Shown here: positions 15,131 to 25,358 of the stretch, in pieces | How positions within the stretch are numbered: position 1 is the stretch's first letter | Layout of the letters: each line of letters opens with the position of its first letter | DNA from: Whitmania pigra | Taxonomy: Eukaryota > Annelida > Clitellata > Hirudinida > Haemopidae | Length of the DNA stretch: 64,000 bases | Direction of reading: 5' to 3' | Assembly (NCBI GenBank): GCA_021613335.1 | Contig: JAJTWR010000236.1 | Coordinates: 324,501 to 388,500, forward strand | Program-made: the position numbers and the translations under genes | The notes under the pieces: model-generated | Told to the model about the DNA's origin: nothing | The model's database searches: none | Seen by the model: only the letters and a program-made list of their open reading frames with translations

Positions 15131-16514
15131 GATAATTACTAACATTAACTCCTGTCCTATAACTTGTCACTCCAAGCAATTTCAATTTAAAACTAATTCC
15201 TTTTCCAGTTGCTCCAGAAGATCTGGAAGTATGGCGACCTTCACGACGAACTGAAGAGAAACGGGTGGGAACAAAGTGACTTCACCTTTCCTACTGCTAC
15301 TGCCTCTGGGTTTGTCTTTAATAATTTTGCTTTTTCAGTAATATTAATAAGTAAATATTTTTTATTAATAATAACTCATTCTAATTTTATTAAACTTTAC
15401 ATTGCTTTACTTTATTGATTTAACTTTTGAATTTAATCGACTTTTTTTATCGTTTATTTTAAATGTTTTTGATTAGCGGTAGGTCATCGGCCGAGAATAC
15501 GATCAATCGGCCAATCATGTCGCAGGGGCGGACCCAACTCGACAATTCCTTTCGAAGGCCTGTCCGCCGAGACAATGAAGACTTATCTTTCAATCAAAAC
15601 TCGTCAGGTAATAAAATAAATGGATATGTTAATTAGTTTATTTTTAATTAATTTATTTGATTATTTATAGCTGTTTTCAATTTTAGCTCGTGGGGGTCCA
15701 TCCTATTACTCACCTGTAAGTTTTTCACTGCAATTGCTTGAGTTTTAATGTAGATGTTTGTGTTAATTAAGTATTGAAGAAGCAAATTTTGATTGGATTT
15801 GTTCAACAATGAATCATAAATATGCTAAACTAAATCATTTACATTTGTTTTAACTTAAAGATATGTTTTATATCTATTTTTTAAAAATTACTTAATTAAT
15901 GTCTTTCTAATTGTTTCTAATTGTATTCAATCAATAAATTTATCGACGAAGCAGCAGATAAGAGAGGAAGAACTGCCCCTTGACGCACTCCATGCCATGC
16001 AACTGAGTGGCAGGGTGTCAAGAGAAAACTTCAACAACAGCAACAACCTCCAAAACTCTGTTGCCTCAGGCCTCAATGGCTACAACGGAAACAACCAATC
16101 GCGGGAAGCGTTCTTGGGCGAATCGGGAACCTACGATCTCCAGCAGGGATATTTTGATCGACGGCAGACGAGTCTCGGCAGAGATCATGGAGTCTATTGG
16201 GTTCCAGGAACCACGAGGACTTCCGAAAATGTGGTTTGCAATTACATTGGTGCAATTGATGTAGTTAATTGATTTTAACCGTTATTTTAGTTATTATTAA
16301 TAAAATTATATGATTAGGTTTAAGGTTTACAAGTGATGTTTGCCTAGAAATCATCAGGTTTAGTCAGTTATGAGAAATATTACTAAATAACATGATATCA
16401 GTAACTTAAGGCATTCATTCACTCATTCTATTCCTTCAGGGAAGCTTGGATGACCAGCTCTACCTTCCTGTCACTCATCCAAGAAATCCGCAAAACAATG
16501 ATTCGTGGGTTTGA
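3239..16514 (+). CDS. CTNND: Delta-catenin/ARVCF family armadillo protein (p120 subfamily)
   Basis: 19 coding exons: 3239-3405, 5262-5376, 5794-5950, 6169-6291, 6620-6761, 7744-7864, 8381-8497, 9097-9242, 12262-12485, 12705-12789, 12995-13154, 13558-13708, 14015-14153, 14461-14557, 15209-15309, 15477-15607, 15687-15715, 15955-16233, 16440-16514. All junctions are GT-AG with matching phases and give 852 residues. Residues 1-187 are a Tyr/Ser/Asn-rich head. About 188-681 are armadillo repeats with p120 hallmarks ([53 protein letters not shown], and a basic [11 protein letters not shown] insert). The tail ends in DSWV, the class PDZ ligand of ARVCF, CTNND2 and plakophilin-4. Family role: binds the cadherin juxtamembrane tail, stabilises junctions and modulates Rho GTPases. 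No N-terminal coiled coil is visible. The start is supported by an in-frame upstream TAA and context aacaATGG. Large introns: 1 (3406-5261, AT-rich) and 8 (holds a pogo-like element). Confidence 0.95.
5640..5746. repeat. (ATC)n-rich microsatellite in catenin intron 2
   Basis: About 105 bp of ATC/ATA triplets within the intron between the exons ending at 5376 and starting at 5794. The frames through it give poly-Ile or poly-Asp and are artefacts. Confidence 0.9.
8523..8655. repeat. Minisatellite, about 20-bp unit, in catenin intron 7
   Basis: Six or so imperfect copies of a unit like TTGATTGCATGGTGATTGAA, differing at one to three bases. It lies just after the donor of the exon ending at 8497. 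Confidence 0.85.
9243..9300. repeat. (ATT)n microsatellite at the start of catenin intron 8
   Basis: About 57 bp of uninterrupted ATT triplets that begin directly at the splice donor of the exon ending at 9242. Confidence 0.9.
9380..12153 (-). mobile_element. Decayed pogo-like DNA transposon in catenin intron 8
   Basis: The left end TACCATATTTTCAC and the right end GTGAAAATACGGTA are inverted and each includes a flanking TA, the expected target duplication. Both ends carry subterminal copies of GCGTGTTATA-type repeats (left 9400-9475, right 12035-12135). Minus-strand sequence between about 11820 and 11379 translates to [21 protein letters not shown] and [19 protein letters not shown], the paired helix-turn-helix/CENP-B DNA-binding region of pogo/Tigger transposases. 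Frames are broken and I see no intact DDE catalytic domain, so the copy is dead. An imperfect internal direct repeat lies at about 10255-10410 and 10520-10650. Confidence 0.75.
15056..15135. repeat. (GAT)n microsatellite in catenin intron 14
   Basis: About 80 bp of GAT/GGT triplets just upstream of the exon starting at 15209. The poly-His frame on the opposite strand is an artefact. Confidence 0.9.
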
Positions 16515-17284
16515 ATTAAAAAATTGATTATTTGATCGCATCACTCATATCAAGTACGTTCAATGAAATGTTAGACTGCTCAGGCAGCCTGATAATGTTG
16601 ACTCTTTCGTTGGTTGAATTCAAAAAAAGTTGTTTAAATCCTTTGAAGCATTACATTTGATTTTAAGTTTAAATCCTGATGAGAAGTGTTGAAATTTAAG
16701 AACATATCATATTGATATCTTATCAGTCTCCAGGACCTTGAAGATCAGAATTTGCTGCTGTAGTTGTTACTCATCTTGTAGTTTTATGTGTAGTTTCTTG
16801 ATTGTTGTTTTGGTTGTTCTGAGCAGTTTCCTGCACAACAGTGTGTTATCACCACCACTTGGTTTTAATTATTTATTTTAAAACTCCATAAAAAATTTCA
16901 AAATGTCCTACAACTTTTAAAACTTTAGATTTCACTGTTTAAAAAAAATGCTTTTAGTTGAAAATGCTCTTTCACCTTAATTGAAAGTTTTGTTTTCAAA
17001 TCATGTGCCTTCAAAATAAATAAGTTACAACAAATGTAAAAAACTGTCATTTGATTTCTGAATCCGAGTTTAGGTCTGTTGAGAGTACGATTATTCGACT
17101 CCGTTACCATTGGCTCGGAAAATCAAGACATTAAAAATAATTAATTAAACAAGATTAACATTTATTGAGCGACGCGCTTCTATTAAGAATCTTCTGTTCA
17201 TTTAAAATAGTTAGAGGACGAGAGAAGAAAATAAAGTTGACGAAATAATTACGGGACTATTACAATGCATAATTAAACCAGATA
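16515..17284. other. Intergenic and catenin 3'UTR region
   Basis: No reading frame with coding character. It holds the 3'UTR of the catenin gene and the upstream region of the RING gene at 17285. An acceptor-like AG (17280-17281) lies three bases before that gene's ATG. Confidence 0.5.
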
Positions 17285-17704
17285 ATGCCTCACATTACAG
17301 ATAGAATCTACTACTGCTCTTTTTGCATAGGTTATTTTTACAGAAGTAGAATGGTTTCTATTTGTCCATATTGTCGCGAGAATCACCTAACTATATTGTA
17401 TGGTCCAGACCTATACGATGAACCTCTCAAACAAGAAATGTTCGACGCCGCCTGTAGATTGTTAAGTTTGCTAGAGGTCAAACTTATAGTTCAGCATGAG
17501 AACTGCCGTACCTCCGAGGATTTACCGAATGTGGAAATCCAGGTGACCGAAGGACAGGGTTGTGCAATTTGCATATCAGAATACGAATTGGGGGAAAAGG
17601 TAAAACAACTTCAGTGTTGGCATAAGTTCCACGAAGAGTGTCTGAAAGAATGGTTGAAAGAACATGTCACTTGCCCTTTGTGCAGGACAAATGTTTTTCA
17701 ATGA
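17285..17704 (+). CDS. Compact RING-H2 E3 ubiquitin ligase, RNF115/126-like (copy 1)
   Basis: Single-exon frame of 139 residues. An N-terminal zinc-ribbon-like pair C11-x2-C14 and C27-x2-C30 resembles the small N-terminal zinc finger of RNF115/RNF126. A RING-H2 finger follows, with C93, C96, C111, H113, H116, C119, C130 and C133 all present, in a CAICISEYELGEKVKQL context. Such proteins act as E3 ubiquitin ligases by recruiting an E2 through the RING; the N-terminal finger binds ubiquitin in the RNF126 family. It is much shorter than RNF126, lacking most of the middle region. The absence of introns, unlike its neighbours, may point to a retrocopy origin. Paralogues lie at 35613 and 36830 and a pseudogene at about 34660. 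The specific substrate is unknown. Confidence 0.85.
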   Translation: MPHITDRIYYCSFCIGYFYRSRMVSICPYCRENHLTILYGPDLYDEPLKQEMFDAACRLLSLLEVKLIVQHENCRTSEDLPNVEIQVTEGQGCAICISEYELGEKVKQLQCWHKFHEECLKEWLKEHVTCPLCRTNVFQ

Positions 17705-17735
17705 AAATGAAGTGAATTTAAACTTATAATCATTC

Positions 17736-17815
17736 GGTGACTCGTCAAAATAGCTCGGCGACAAAATAGTCTCGTCAAAACAGCTCCAAACGAAGATAGC
17801 CTAGAACAAAATTAA
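17736..17815. mobile_element. Solo end of the foldback element family
   Basis: It begins GGTGACTCGTCAAAATAGC and continues with GGCGACAAAATAG and CTCGTCAAAACAGC units. These match, with substitutions, the outer end of the 929-bp foldback element at 23805-24733 (GGTGACCCGTCATAACAGC read from its right end). Only one arm is present. It lies in the 3' flank of the RING gene. Confidence 0.65.
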
Positions 17816-19515
17816 TTTTTGTGAGTTGAATACATTATCCGAAAGGGATTCCAAATTTAATTCGAATTCTAATGGTTTGAATGCTTTTGGGTTTAATTGG
17901 TAGCAGGATTTTTTTTTAGCATCAAAATGGAAGAAACAAATATCCAGTGTTGTAACATGTAATTCATTACTGTCAGACTAGAACTTAGTTATGTTGGAAG
18001 TTAACAAACATTTTTGATTGTAAATAAAGAATAAAAACAATTTCACATTATTGCTTAATTACTTAATGACTGTAAGTAGTTAGTACCAACAATTACCGTA
18101 GACATTTAAATAATATGGAATTATAATAATGGAATAATTGAATTATGAATGATGACAATAACGGCAGCATCAGTACTTTGCCTTTATACTTTTTAGGTAA
18201 CTTTTAAATATCCGTAACGTTTTACTTTTACTTAAGTACATTTTTGAGGTATTACTCGTACTTTTACTAATTATTGAAATGCTGTACTTTTTACAACACT
18301 GAGAAATGATGTATAGTCTAGGTCCTTAGCATGTTATTGAAAATAAGTTGGCAAAAGATAAAATATATTCATGGGTATGGCGGAGGATGTACGAAGGTTT
18401 GATGTGGTTGAGACTTTTGGTAACAATGTCAAACAATGTTTTTTATAACAATGCCAAGAGAGCGAAAGCTAGTGATTTATCAGATCAATATTATTTATAG
18501 AAGGGGGAATCATAAATTATGACATTTTTGGAAAATAAAAAATAATGAAATTTGATGTTAAGTGAAAGTGGATTAACAATGATCCAGTCATCGATGTTGT
18601 AGAGTTTCTTGCTTAAAGAGTGTTAATGTTGTCACCAGAAGTATGAACGGCAATGTCATCAGCATATAATAATACCTTAAACAAATTAGATGTACAGTTG
18701 AAATCATTCATATATACAAAAAAAGAAGTGGACCTAATATTAATAAAGTAAATTATATTCAAAATTTAAAAAAGTTCATTGATTAGAGTGTTGCTTATTT
18801 TATAATCTCAATATGGTGTCCAGGATAGTATAATATTATAATAAGATTAGTTATAACTTCAATGCAATTGTAGTTTTAATATGTTATTTTTTATTCGTAT
18901 TAGCATGAAATCATATTATTTGTAAAAAAAAAAGATTTACTTATTTTATAGGTACTTTTATTAGTAATCTATGTCATAGACCAAAGTTAACTTTATAAAA
19001 ATATATTAACATTAAATGGATTGATAAGTTTTATTTCAATCGCAATGCTAAACCGCGTAAACTTTAATAATTACAAATGTACATATAAACATGTAATATT
19101 TTATAATAAATAAATGATTTATTGCAATTACTTCAATCAATAACTGAATTGTTTAATTTGATTTGCAAAATATTGTTAACGCCGATGAGTGCCCAAGAGT
19201 TCGACAGATGTTTTGGGACCGCCCGACTTCTAAATTGTAACAATCAAGATGTTTTTTTTGTTTTTTGCTGGTAGATACGTTATCTGTAATTTGACTTTCT
19301 TTTTAGGAAAAAATAAATTTTTTTATTAAAATATTTCTTTTAAATAAAAAATAACAAGACCATGTAAATTTTCAAATTTAATATTATTTCAGAATCATTA
19401 AATCAGTTCCAGAAATTGCCAACTGCAGAGATTAATCTAGAGAGCAATATTTGAAAAGATGATGACAAATACTTGCTTTGATGGCACAGTCACTACAAAA
19501 ATACATTCGTCATTA
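17816..19515. other. Intergenic AT-rich stretch
   Basis: No open frame with coding character and no repeat family that I recognise. Composition is AT-rich throughout. Confidence 0.5.
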
Positions 19516-20640
19516 CAGTCAGGACAGAAACCATAAGGACACCCCATTATTTCGTAATAACTCGATTAAGAAAAATTTGATTGTAGGGAAATTTTAATAT
19601 GTTATGTATTTATATTTTTGTGATTATCTCTTAAATTTTCATCAAAATATGTTCATGCATTAATTTTAAAATTCCAAAAACGTGATTTCGGGGCGTCCAA
19701 TAACCATAAAAGACACTTGCAAAAATCATCGCAAAATAACTAAAAACTTTGTGAAAAAAACAGGAAAAAAGTTTATTAATATGAAATAATGTTTCCTTTA
19801 TTTTTAATAACTTTATTGTCCATTGATTTTATAAGAGTTTTTAAGAAATTTCTGTCCAGTTCTTTCCTGGCACTACTAATGGCGTTTTCCAGGTCAGATT
19901 TTGAATGAAACTGCCTTCCATTGTTGTAAACAAGTCTTGAAAACATTCCCCAAACATTTTCTATAAGATTTAAGTCCGGGGAACAAGCTGGCCAACTCAT
20001 AACTTTCAAATTTCTCCTCTGGAAAAATGTCTTTGTCAACTTGGAAGTGTGGATCGGGGCATTATCTTGCTGGAAAATAAAATTTCCTCCATAATAATCT
20101 TCTCCGAAAGACAACAGATGATCTTCTAAAACTTTGATGTAATCCACAGAAGACTGTCTTCGATCCAGAAAGGCTAATTAAGTCAATCCTTCACTGGAAA
20201 TTCCTCCCCAAATCATCACCAATCCTGCTCCATGATTTCGACTAAAAAATGTTTCTTTTTCTAATCTGAGGTCATGCCAATAGAACTGATGACCATCAGA
20301 ATCTTTAATTTTTTTCATATAATAAAATACCACTAGATCTCATATAACTTAACACTGTACTTTTACAAATTCTTAAATCAAGTTCATTTCTACTTTGATT
20401 TGCTGAAAATTTACCTGAAGAAGCCTTTCCTACCAGGAGTCTCTGCTGACGAATCGGCAGTTTTTTAGGTCTTCCATGATCATTTTTTGCACCATATTCC
20501 TCAGGAACTTTTACATAGTTCCAGATGACTGTCTTGGGTCGCTTGAGTTGTTTGGCAATTTCCCTGATCGAATAATTTGCTTGCCTGAAAGCCTCAATCT
20601 GTCCCTTCTCCTTGTCAGACAACATTTTTCCTCTAGCCAT
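19516..20640 (-). pseudogene. Tc1/mariner transposase, broken (Tc1/Tc3-like, DD34E)
   Basis: Read from 20640 downward. The N-terminal helix-turn-helix is MARGKMLSDKEKGQIEAFR followed by YSIREIAKQLKR and a GRPKKL linker. The catalytic core has DGHQFYWHDLR, then MIWGGISS, then QQDNAPIH and SPDLNLIENVWG. The last Asp and the Glu are 34 residues apart (DD34E). Two lesions are visible: a frameshift in an A-run at about 20307-20313 and an in-frame TAA in GLT*LAFLDR near 20176. The 3' end has a TIR-like CAGTCAGGACAGAAACCATA starting at 19516 after TA. No matching inverted end is visible upstream of 20640, where a LINE copy begins, so the 5' end is probably lost. Confidence 0.85.
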
Positions 20641-20673
20641 TTATAAAATAGTAATTTTATAAACTTCACATCA

Positions 20674-21000
20674 ATTTTTTTTTTTTTTTATTTGATTATA
20701 GTCCGTTGCATAACTGAGATGATTTGGACTTTAGTTAATGTTAGTAAGTTAGTAAAAATGAAAAGTATTAGAATAATAAACTGCATTAATTAGTTATAGT
20801 AAAATTGTAAAAGGCTTATAGTAAGCCGCATCTGTTTTTGCAGATCCAGCTATAAATGATGTCCACACTTCCTGGATTGCAAAGCATGGATTTCATGTCG
20901 GATAGACCTGTAAACATCTTGATTTCTCTCCTCAGGGATGACTGGGCTGGGCATTCCATGAGGAAATGCTGCACACTTTCGTCTTCCTGAGGGCGCATCA
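20674..21000 (-). mobile_element. 5'-truncated non-LTR retrotransposon, copy A
   Basis: The 3'-terminal ~310 bp of a LINE in minus orientation, with an A-rich tail at 20674-20690. It encodes the C-terminal end ...ESVQHFLMECPAQSSLRR...CKNRCGLL. It is a near-identical duplicate of the 3' part of copy B beside it, differing by a few substitutions. Confidence 0.8.
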
Positions 21001-21640
21001 ATTTTTATTTATTTATTTATTTATTTGATTATAGTCCGTTGCATAACTGAGATGATTTGGACTTTAGTTAATGTTAGTAAGTTAGTAAAAATGAAAAGTA
21101 TTAGAATAATAAACTGCATTAATTAGTTATGGTAAAATTGTAAAAGGCTTATAGTAAGCCGCATCTGTTTTTGCAGATCCACCGATAAATGATGTCCACA
21201 CTTGCTGGATTGCTAAGCATGGATTTCATGTCGGATAGACCTGTAAACATCTTGATTTCTCTCCTCAGGGATGACTGGGCTGGGCATTCCATGAGGAAAT
21301 GCTGCACACTTTCGTCTTCCTGAGGGCACTTCTCGCACCTCCCGTCTGGGTGCCGTTTCATGAGAAACAAGTGCTGATTCAGAGCACACTTTCCAACTCG
21401 GAGTCTGGAGATGAGAACCTCCTTCCTCCTTGAGACACATTGGAACTTGCTCTTCGTCGACACTTGTTTCTCTATGGACTTATAATGTAGGCTTCTAGGA
21501 TCTTCATCCCATCTGGTCTGCCACTGTTGGAAGATGTTGCGGGCCACGGACCTTTTGACATCCTTGATAGACGCCGGAATCCGGAGGTCTATCTGATCCC
21601 TTGCAGTGGCTGCCTTTGCCAGGGCATCGGCATCAATTTT
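21001..21640 (-). mobile_element. 5'-truncated non-LTR retrotransposon with RNase H end, copy B
   Basis: Minus orientation with an (AAAT)n tail at 21001-21025. The translation from about 21640 downward gives ADALAKAA, the end of a LINE-type RNase H domain. An ARNIFQQWQTRW linker, a RLRVGKCALNQHLF segment and a zinc-binding CEKC...HFLMECP motif follow, typical of I/Jockey-type ORF2 C-termini. The rest of ORF2 (endonuclease and reverse transcriptase) is absent. The sequence CATCAATTTTT occurs at the left edge of copy A, between A and B, and at the right edge of B, as expected for a target-site duplication followed by tandem duplication. Confidence 0.82.
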
Positions 21641-22020
21641 TAACTTTCTTTGGGTTTATATATCGATAATATTTGCATAATGTGCATTTTGGTTGCATAA
21701 CTATGACAAATTTCAAGTTTTATTGGGAATAAGTAAGGAGGTCCTTTATTGTTTTCAAACGGCCATAAAATGCTATTTTGCATATTTTACAAGATCAGCT
21801 TGTTAAATTTTTTTTTTATATTCGACTAAGGATGGATGTAATGGGTCGACCAGGTATAGATTTTAAGTTTATTAAACATTTATTTTATAAAATTTGTAAT
21901 AAACACCCCATCTTCTTTTTTATTGGCTTATACTTAACGTGGAATGCTTCGTTCCAGGTTCTAGATATCAGGTGCATTGTCTTCGCTTCTGCTTTCTCAA
22001 ATTTAATTGTAACATTCAAA

Positions 22021-22717
22021 ATGATTATATACAAAGATGCTTTTACCGGTTTGTTGCTATATATTTAACTTCAAAAACATCTTTATGAATTCATCCAATG
22101 CATTAATTATTGTAAATGTTTAATTTAGGCGATGAACTCTTCTCTGACAGCGTTCGCATGGAGCTTGTACACAACATCGTCTACAAACTCAAGGGAACGG
22201 TTGGTATTTTTGATATTATGTGTCCTTTCCTAAAAAGTATTTTAACTTTACCATCAGAACTATGTTTTACCATTACATTTATTAATATTCATTTTCTGAA
22301 TTATTCTAACAGATGAGGACAGATTCCTACGACATCGATGATGCAGCAATCGGAGGTAACAAATCGGCTGAAATTGCAGATGAGGGTGCAGATTCAACTA
22401 GTAGACAGGGGGTTGACATTGTTCTTAATGGAAGGCTTGTTGAGTACACCATGGGAAAGAAAGACTACATGAGTCACATCAAGACCTACATGAAGCAGGT
22501 GAAGGAAAGGCTTGAACAGGAGAAGCCTGAGGAAGTTGCTTTGTTTCAGTCAAATGCTCAGAACTTCGTCAAAGAGGTTTTGGGAGACTTCAAGGAATAT
22601 CAACTCTTCTGTGGTGAATCAATGAAGCCCGATGGTATGCTGGCTTTGATGAAATGGGAGGATGATAGGCCATACATGTACTTCTTCAAACACGGTCTCC
22701 TCGAGGAGAAAGTCTGA
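22021..22717 (+). CDS. TPT1: Translationally controlled tumour protein (TCTP), copy 1
   Basis: Three coding exons, 22021-22048, 22129-22199 and 22313-22717, give 167 residues (human TCTP has 172). It starts MIIYKDAFTGDELFSD, as TCTP does, and has the family's IGGNKSAE, GVDIVLN, YMKQVKERL, DFKEYQLFCGESM and MKPDGMLALM segments. TCTP is an abundant cytosolic protein linked to growth control, calcium and microtubule binding, and anti-apoptosis. The 5' flank contains an inverted CCAAT box (ATTGG) near 21923 and a pyrimidine-rich stretch, consistent with TCTP mRNAs being 5'TOP messages. The encoded protein is identical to that of copy 2 at 33428; only two synonymous differences are visible across exons 2 and 3. 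Confidence 0.96.
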
Positions 22718-23795
22718 GGATTTGTGATGCAACAACTTGATCATTTGATTCAATAATACAATACAACTTGTCTACATTTTGTGGAGGGAGTCTTCTAGGG
22801 CTGCTAAAAAGGGGGCTAAATATATTTTTATATTATTATAATTTTGTGTTACGACTTGTTTTTATAATGTAAGTTTGAGCTTGATTTTATTTTGTGGCTG
22901 CATCCTGGGCTGTTAAAAAGGTGTGGGTCTTACACGGGGATTACATGAAATTTTAATTATTTATTTTGTATAATAATTTATATTTTTATTGTTTTTTTTT
23001 AAGATTTTTGTAAAATATTCTAGGAGTCGATATTTCTCTTTGTGACCGTAAAGTAAATATTATTAATTCGATAGGATAACCACGAATCTGAATATTGGAG
23101 TTGTTAAGTTATTTAGTTATTATTGTTATTAACTTATAAAGAGATTGTGTTAATAAATTAGATATTAATTACATATCGTGGTCATCATCGTCGTAGTCGT
23201 CATTATCATAATCGTCTAAAGTCTCATTGTAAAAGCATCAATGTAAAATGCGATGGTATTCAAAGCGCTCATTCGTGATTCTTTAAAAGAACTTCCATCT
23301 CCACTTGATATGACGTCATCAAAGAGGATGTGACGTCATAAAGGAGACGTGTGCGAGCATCCCACTTTCTCAGATTTATTTCTTCCATTTTGTTGGGGTG
23401 CCATTAAAATATTTTAAATTATTAAAATAAAATGGCACTTACTTTAAAATATTATGATATTATAATATTGCTATAATTATTAATTTATTATAAAATAGCA
23501 CAAATTGTGATCACAATAAGATGAAACACTTTCAGGAATAAAATAATGTCAATTCTAATAATACTTGCATGATGAGCTTTATATTATTTAGTAACGCCCC
23601 ATTAAACTCAATCGTATGCCACCTTCATCATCACCCCATTTACATCTGAATGAATACGACCTTCCCGCACTTCTTTATCATGTACATTTCATTTGCACAA
23701 TATATATTAATTAATGACATAATTGGTTGGTTGTACCAAGTTCCGACCACAGTTGCTACTTTGTATCCAACCATCCTACATGCCAGTCGTAAACG
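22718..23795. other. TCTP copy 1 3' flank and intergenic
   Basis: 22718 to about 23050 is 3'UTR-like sequence that also follows TCTP copy 2. Two CRE palindromes, TGACGTCA, lie at 23311-23318 and 23331-23338, 20 bp apart. No coding frame is convincing. Confidence 0.5.
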
Positions 23796-23804
23796 ACATA
23801 TCCG

Positions 23805-24733
23805 GGCACCCCGTCATAACAGCCCGGCGACAGAATATCCCCGACAAAACAGCCCCGTCAAAATAGCCCGGCGTCAAAATAGCTCAAGACAAAACCGCCC
23901 CGACAAAGCAGTCCCGTCGAAACAGCCCGGCGTCAAAATAGCCCAGGACGGAAAAATCCCGTCAAAATGGCCCCGTCAAAATAGCCCCGACAAAATAGCC
24001 CAGGACAAAACAACCCCGTCAAAACACCAGGGTCGGACTGGCTTAAAAAACTGGTTCGGGAAATTTTATTTAACTCCTAGTTTGATCAACTTAAACATAA
24101 GAAACACTAGAGTCTAAAATTTCTATTCACTATTAACTATTATAACAGCTTTTTCATCGTTTCACTAGTCGATACTAAAACATCAATGATTTCATTGTTA
24201 TTGATTCTTGGAAAAGAGTCTTTCTCACAAGACATCAGCATGAATGATCGTAGAATTGACTGGTTCAGAAAATTTCTTAATCTGCTCAAAACGTATTTCA
24301 ATTTTGAAAACGACCTCTCACAAGCAACTTATGATGAGGATAATGTCAACACAAATTTGTAAGCCAGATACAAATTTGAATAAGCAAGACTATGCAAATT
24401 AAACTTCTGGAGAACAATAATAACAAACAATACTCAAAACGGTCAAAGCATTCAATCCACTAATTTCGAATTAAATTTTGATTTAGTTTCACAACATTTT
24501 TAAAAAATACTTTGACATGGGGCTATTTTGTCGCCGGGTTGTTTTGTCCTGGGCTATTTTGTCGGGGCTATTTTGACGGGGCCATTTTGTCTTGGGCTAT
24601 TTTGACGCCGGGCTGTTTCGACGGGGCTGTTTTGTCGGGGCTGTTTTGTCTTGAGCTATTTTGACGTCGGGCTATTTTGACGGGGCTGTTTTGTCGGGGC
24701 GATTCTGTCGCCGGGCTGTTATGACGGGTCACC
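23805..24733. mobile_element. 929-bp foldback element with a 9-bp target-site duplication
   Basis: Two arms of about 220 bp are near-perfect inverted complements (left from 23805 to about 24030, right from about 24515 to 24733). Each is built of repeated units such as CCCCGTCAAAATAGC and CCCGGCGACAAAATAGC. The outermost bases are GGCACCCCGTCATAAC and, on the other strand, GGTGACCCGTCATAAC. The 9-bp sequence ACATATCCG flanks both sides (23796-23804 and 24734-24742). The AT-rich centre of about 480 bp has no coding frame. A 9-bp duplication with long TIRs starting GG fits a non-autonomous Mutator-like or foldback element. The open frame across the left arm is an artefact. Confidence 0.85.
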
Positions 24734-24742
24734 ACATATCCG

Positions 24743-25358
24743 ATAATGAAATGCTAAGATAAAGAGGGAATTTGGCGGTTCTACTTCAAAAACGTCATCG
24801 AAATCGGGTTAGCGAGTCTAACGAGGTCGAGATAAGTGCGTTTCACTCTAATAACAAATAATAATTACGTTCGCACTGTACCATGCAAGGGCCTGAGAAA
24901 TAAAGAGCCTATTTAAATAATAACCTCACATCAGACAAATGCCTGAACCTTAACCTAAAACTGACACCCTATGGCCCTTTGATTTATGATGTCAAACTAT
25001 GCCTCACAGTTCTTAAATAATCAATTACAACAAGTTATTTAGGCTTGTCAGGATGATGTAAAACAAAACTTCAATAATTAATTTAATTTAATTTTAAAGT
25101 AGTTAGGAAAAAGTTCTACTTTCACTAAAAGTAGACCGATTTCAGTCATTGGTGAACTGCCATTGTTCTCGTCACTTAAAATTCTTCAAGAGCTGGCGCA
25201 GTCAATCGTAGCGACTGTTAGTTCCACAAATAAACAAAACTATTAATCCGGATATTTCAACCAAAAAGGTACGAAGTTGAAATGATTTTATAATGTTGTT
25301 ACTTTGCTTCAATATGAATATCAGAGTTACATAAAAAAATTAATTTCCTTACTTCAGC
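24743..25358. other. Upstream region of the fucosyltransferase gene
   Basis: AT-rich sequence without a coding frame. An acceptor-like TTACTTCAG ends at 25357, one base before the ATG, so a 5'UTR intron or trans-splice site probably lies here. Confidence 0.4.

Noticed and set aside
23650..24117. 155-codon open frame
   Set aside because: It runs through the left arm of the foldback element; its RQNSP-type repeats are a by-product of the tandem units.
24000..24520. CRISPR-like regularly repeated units around an AT-rich core
   Set aside because: Repeats are contiguous variants in inverted arms, without unique spacers, in a eukaryotic genome.
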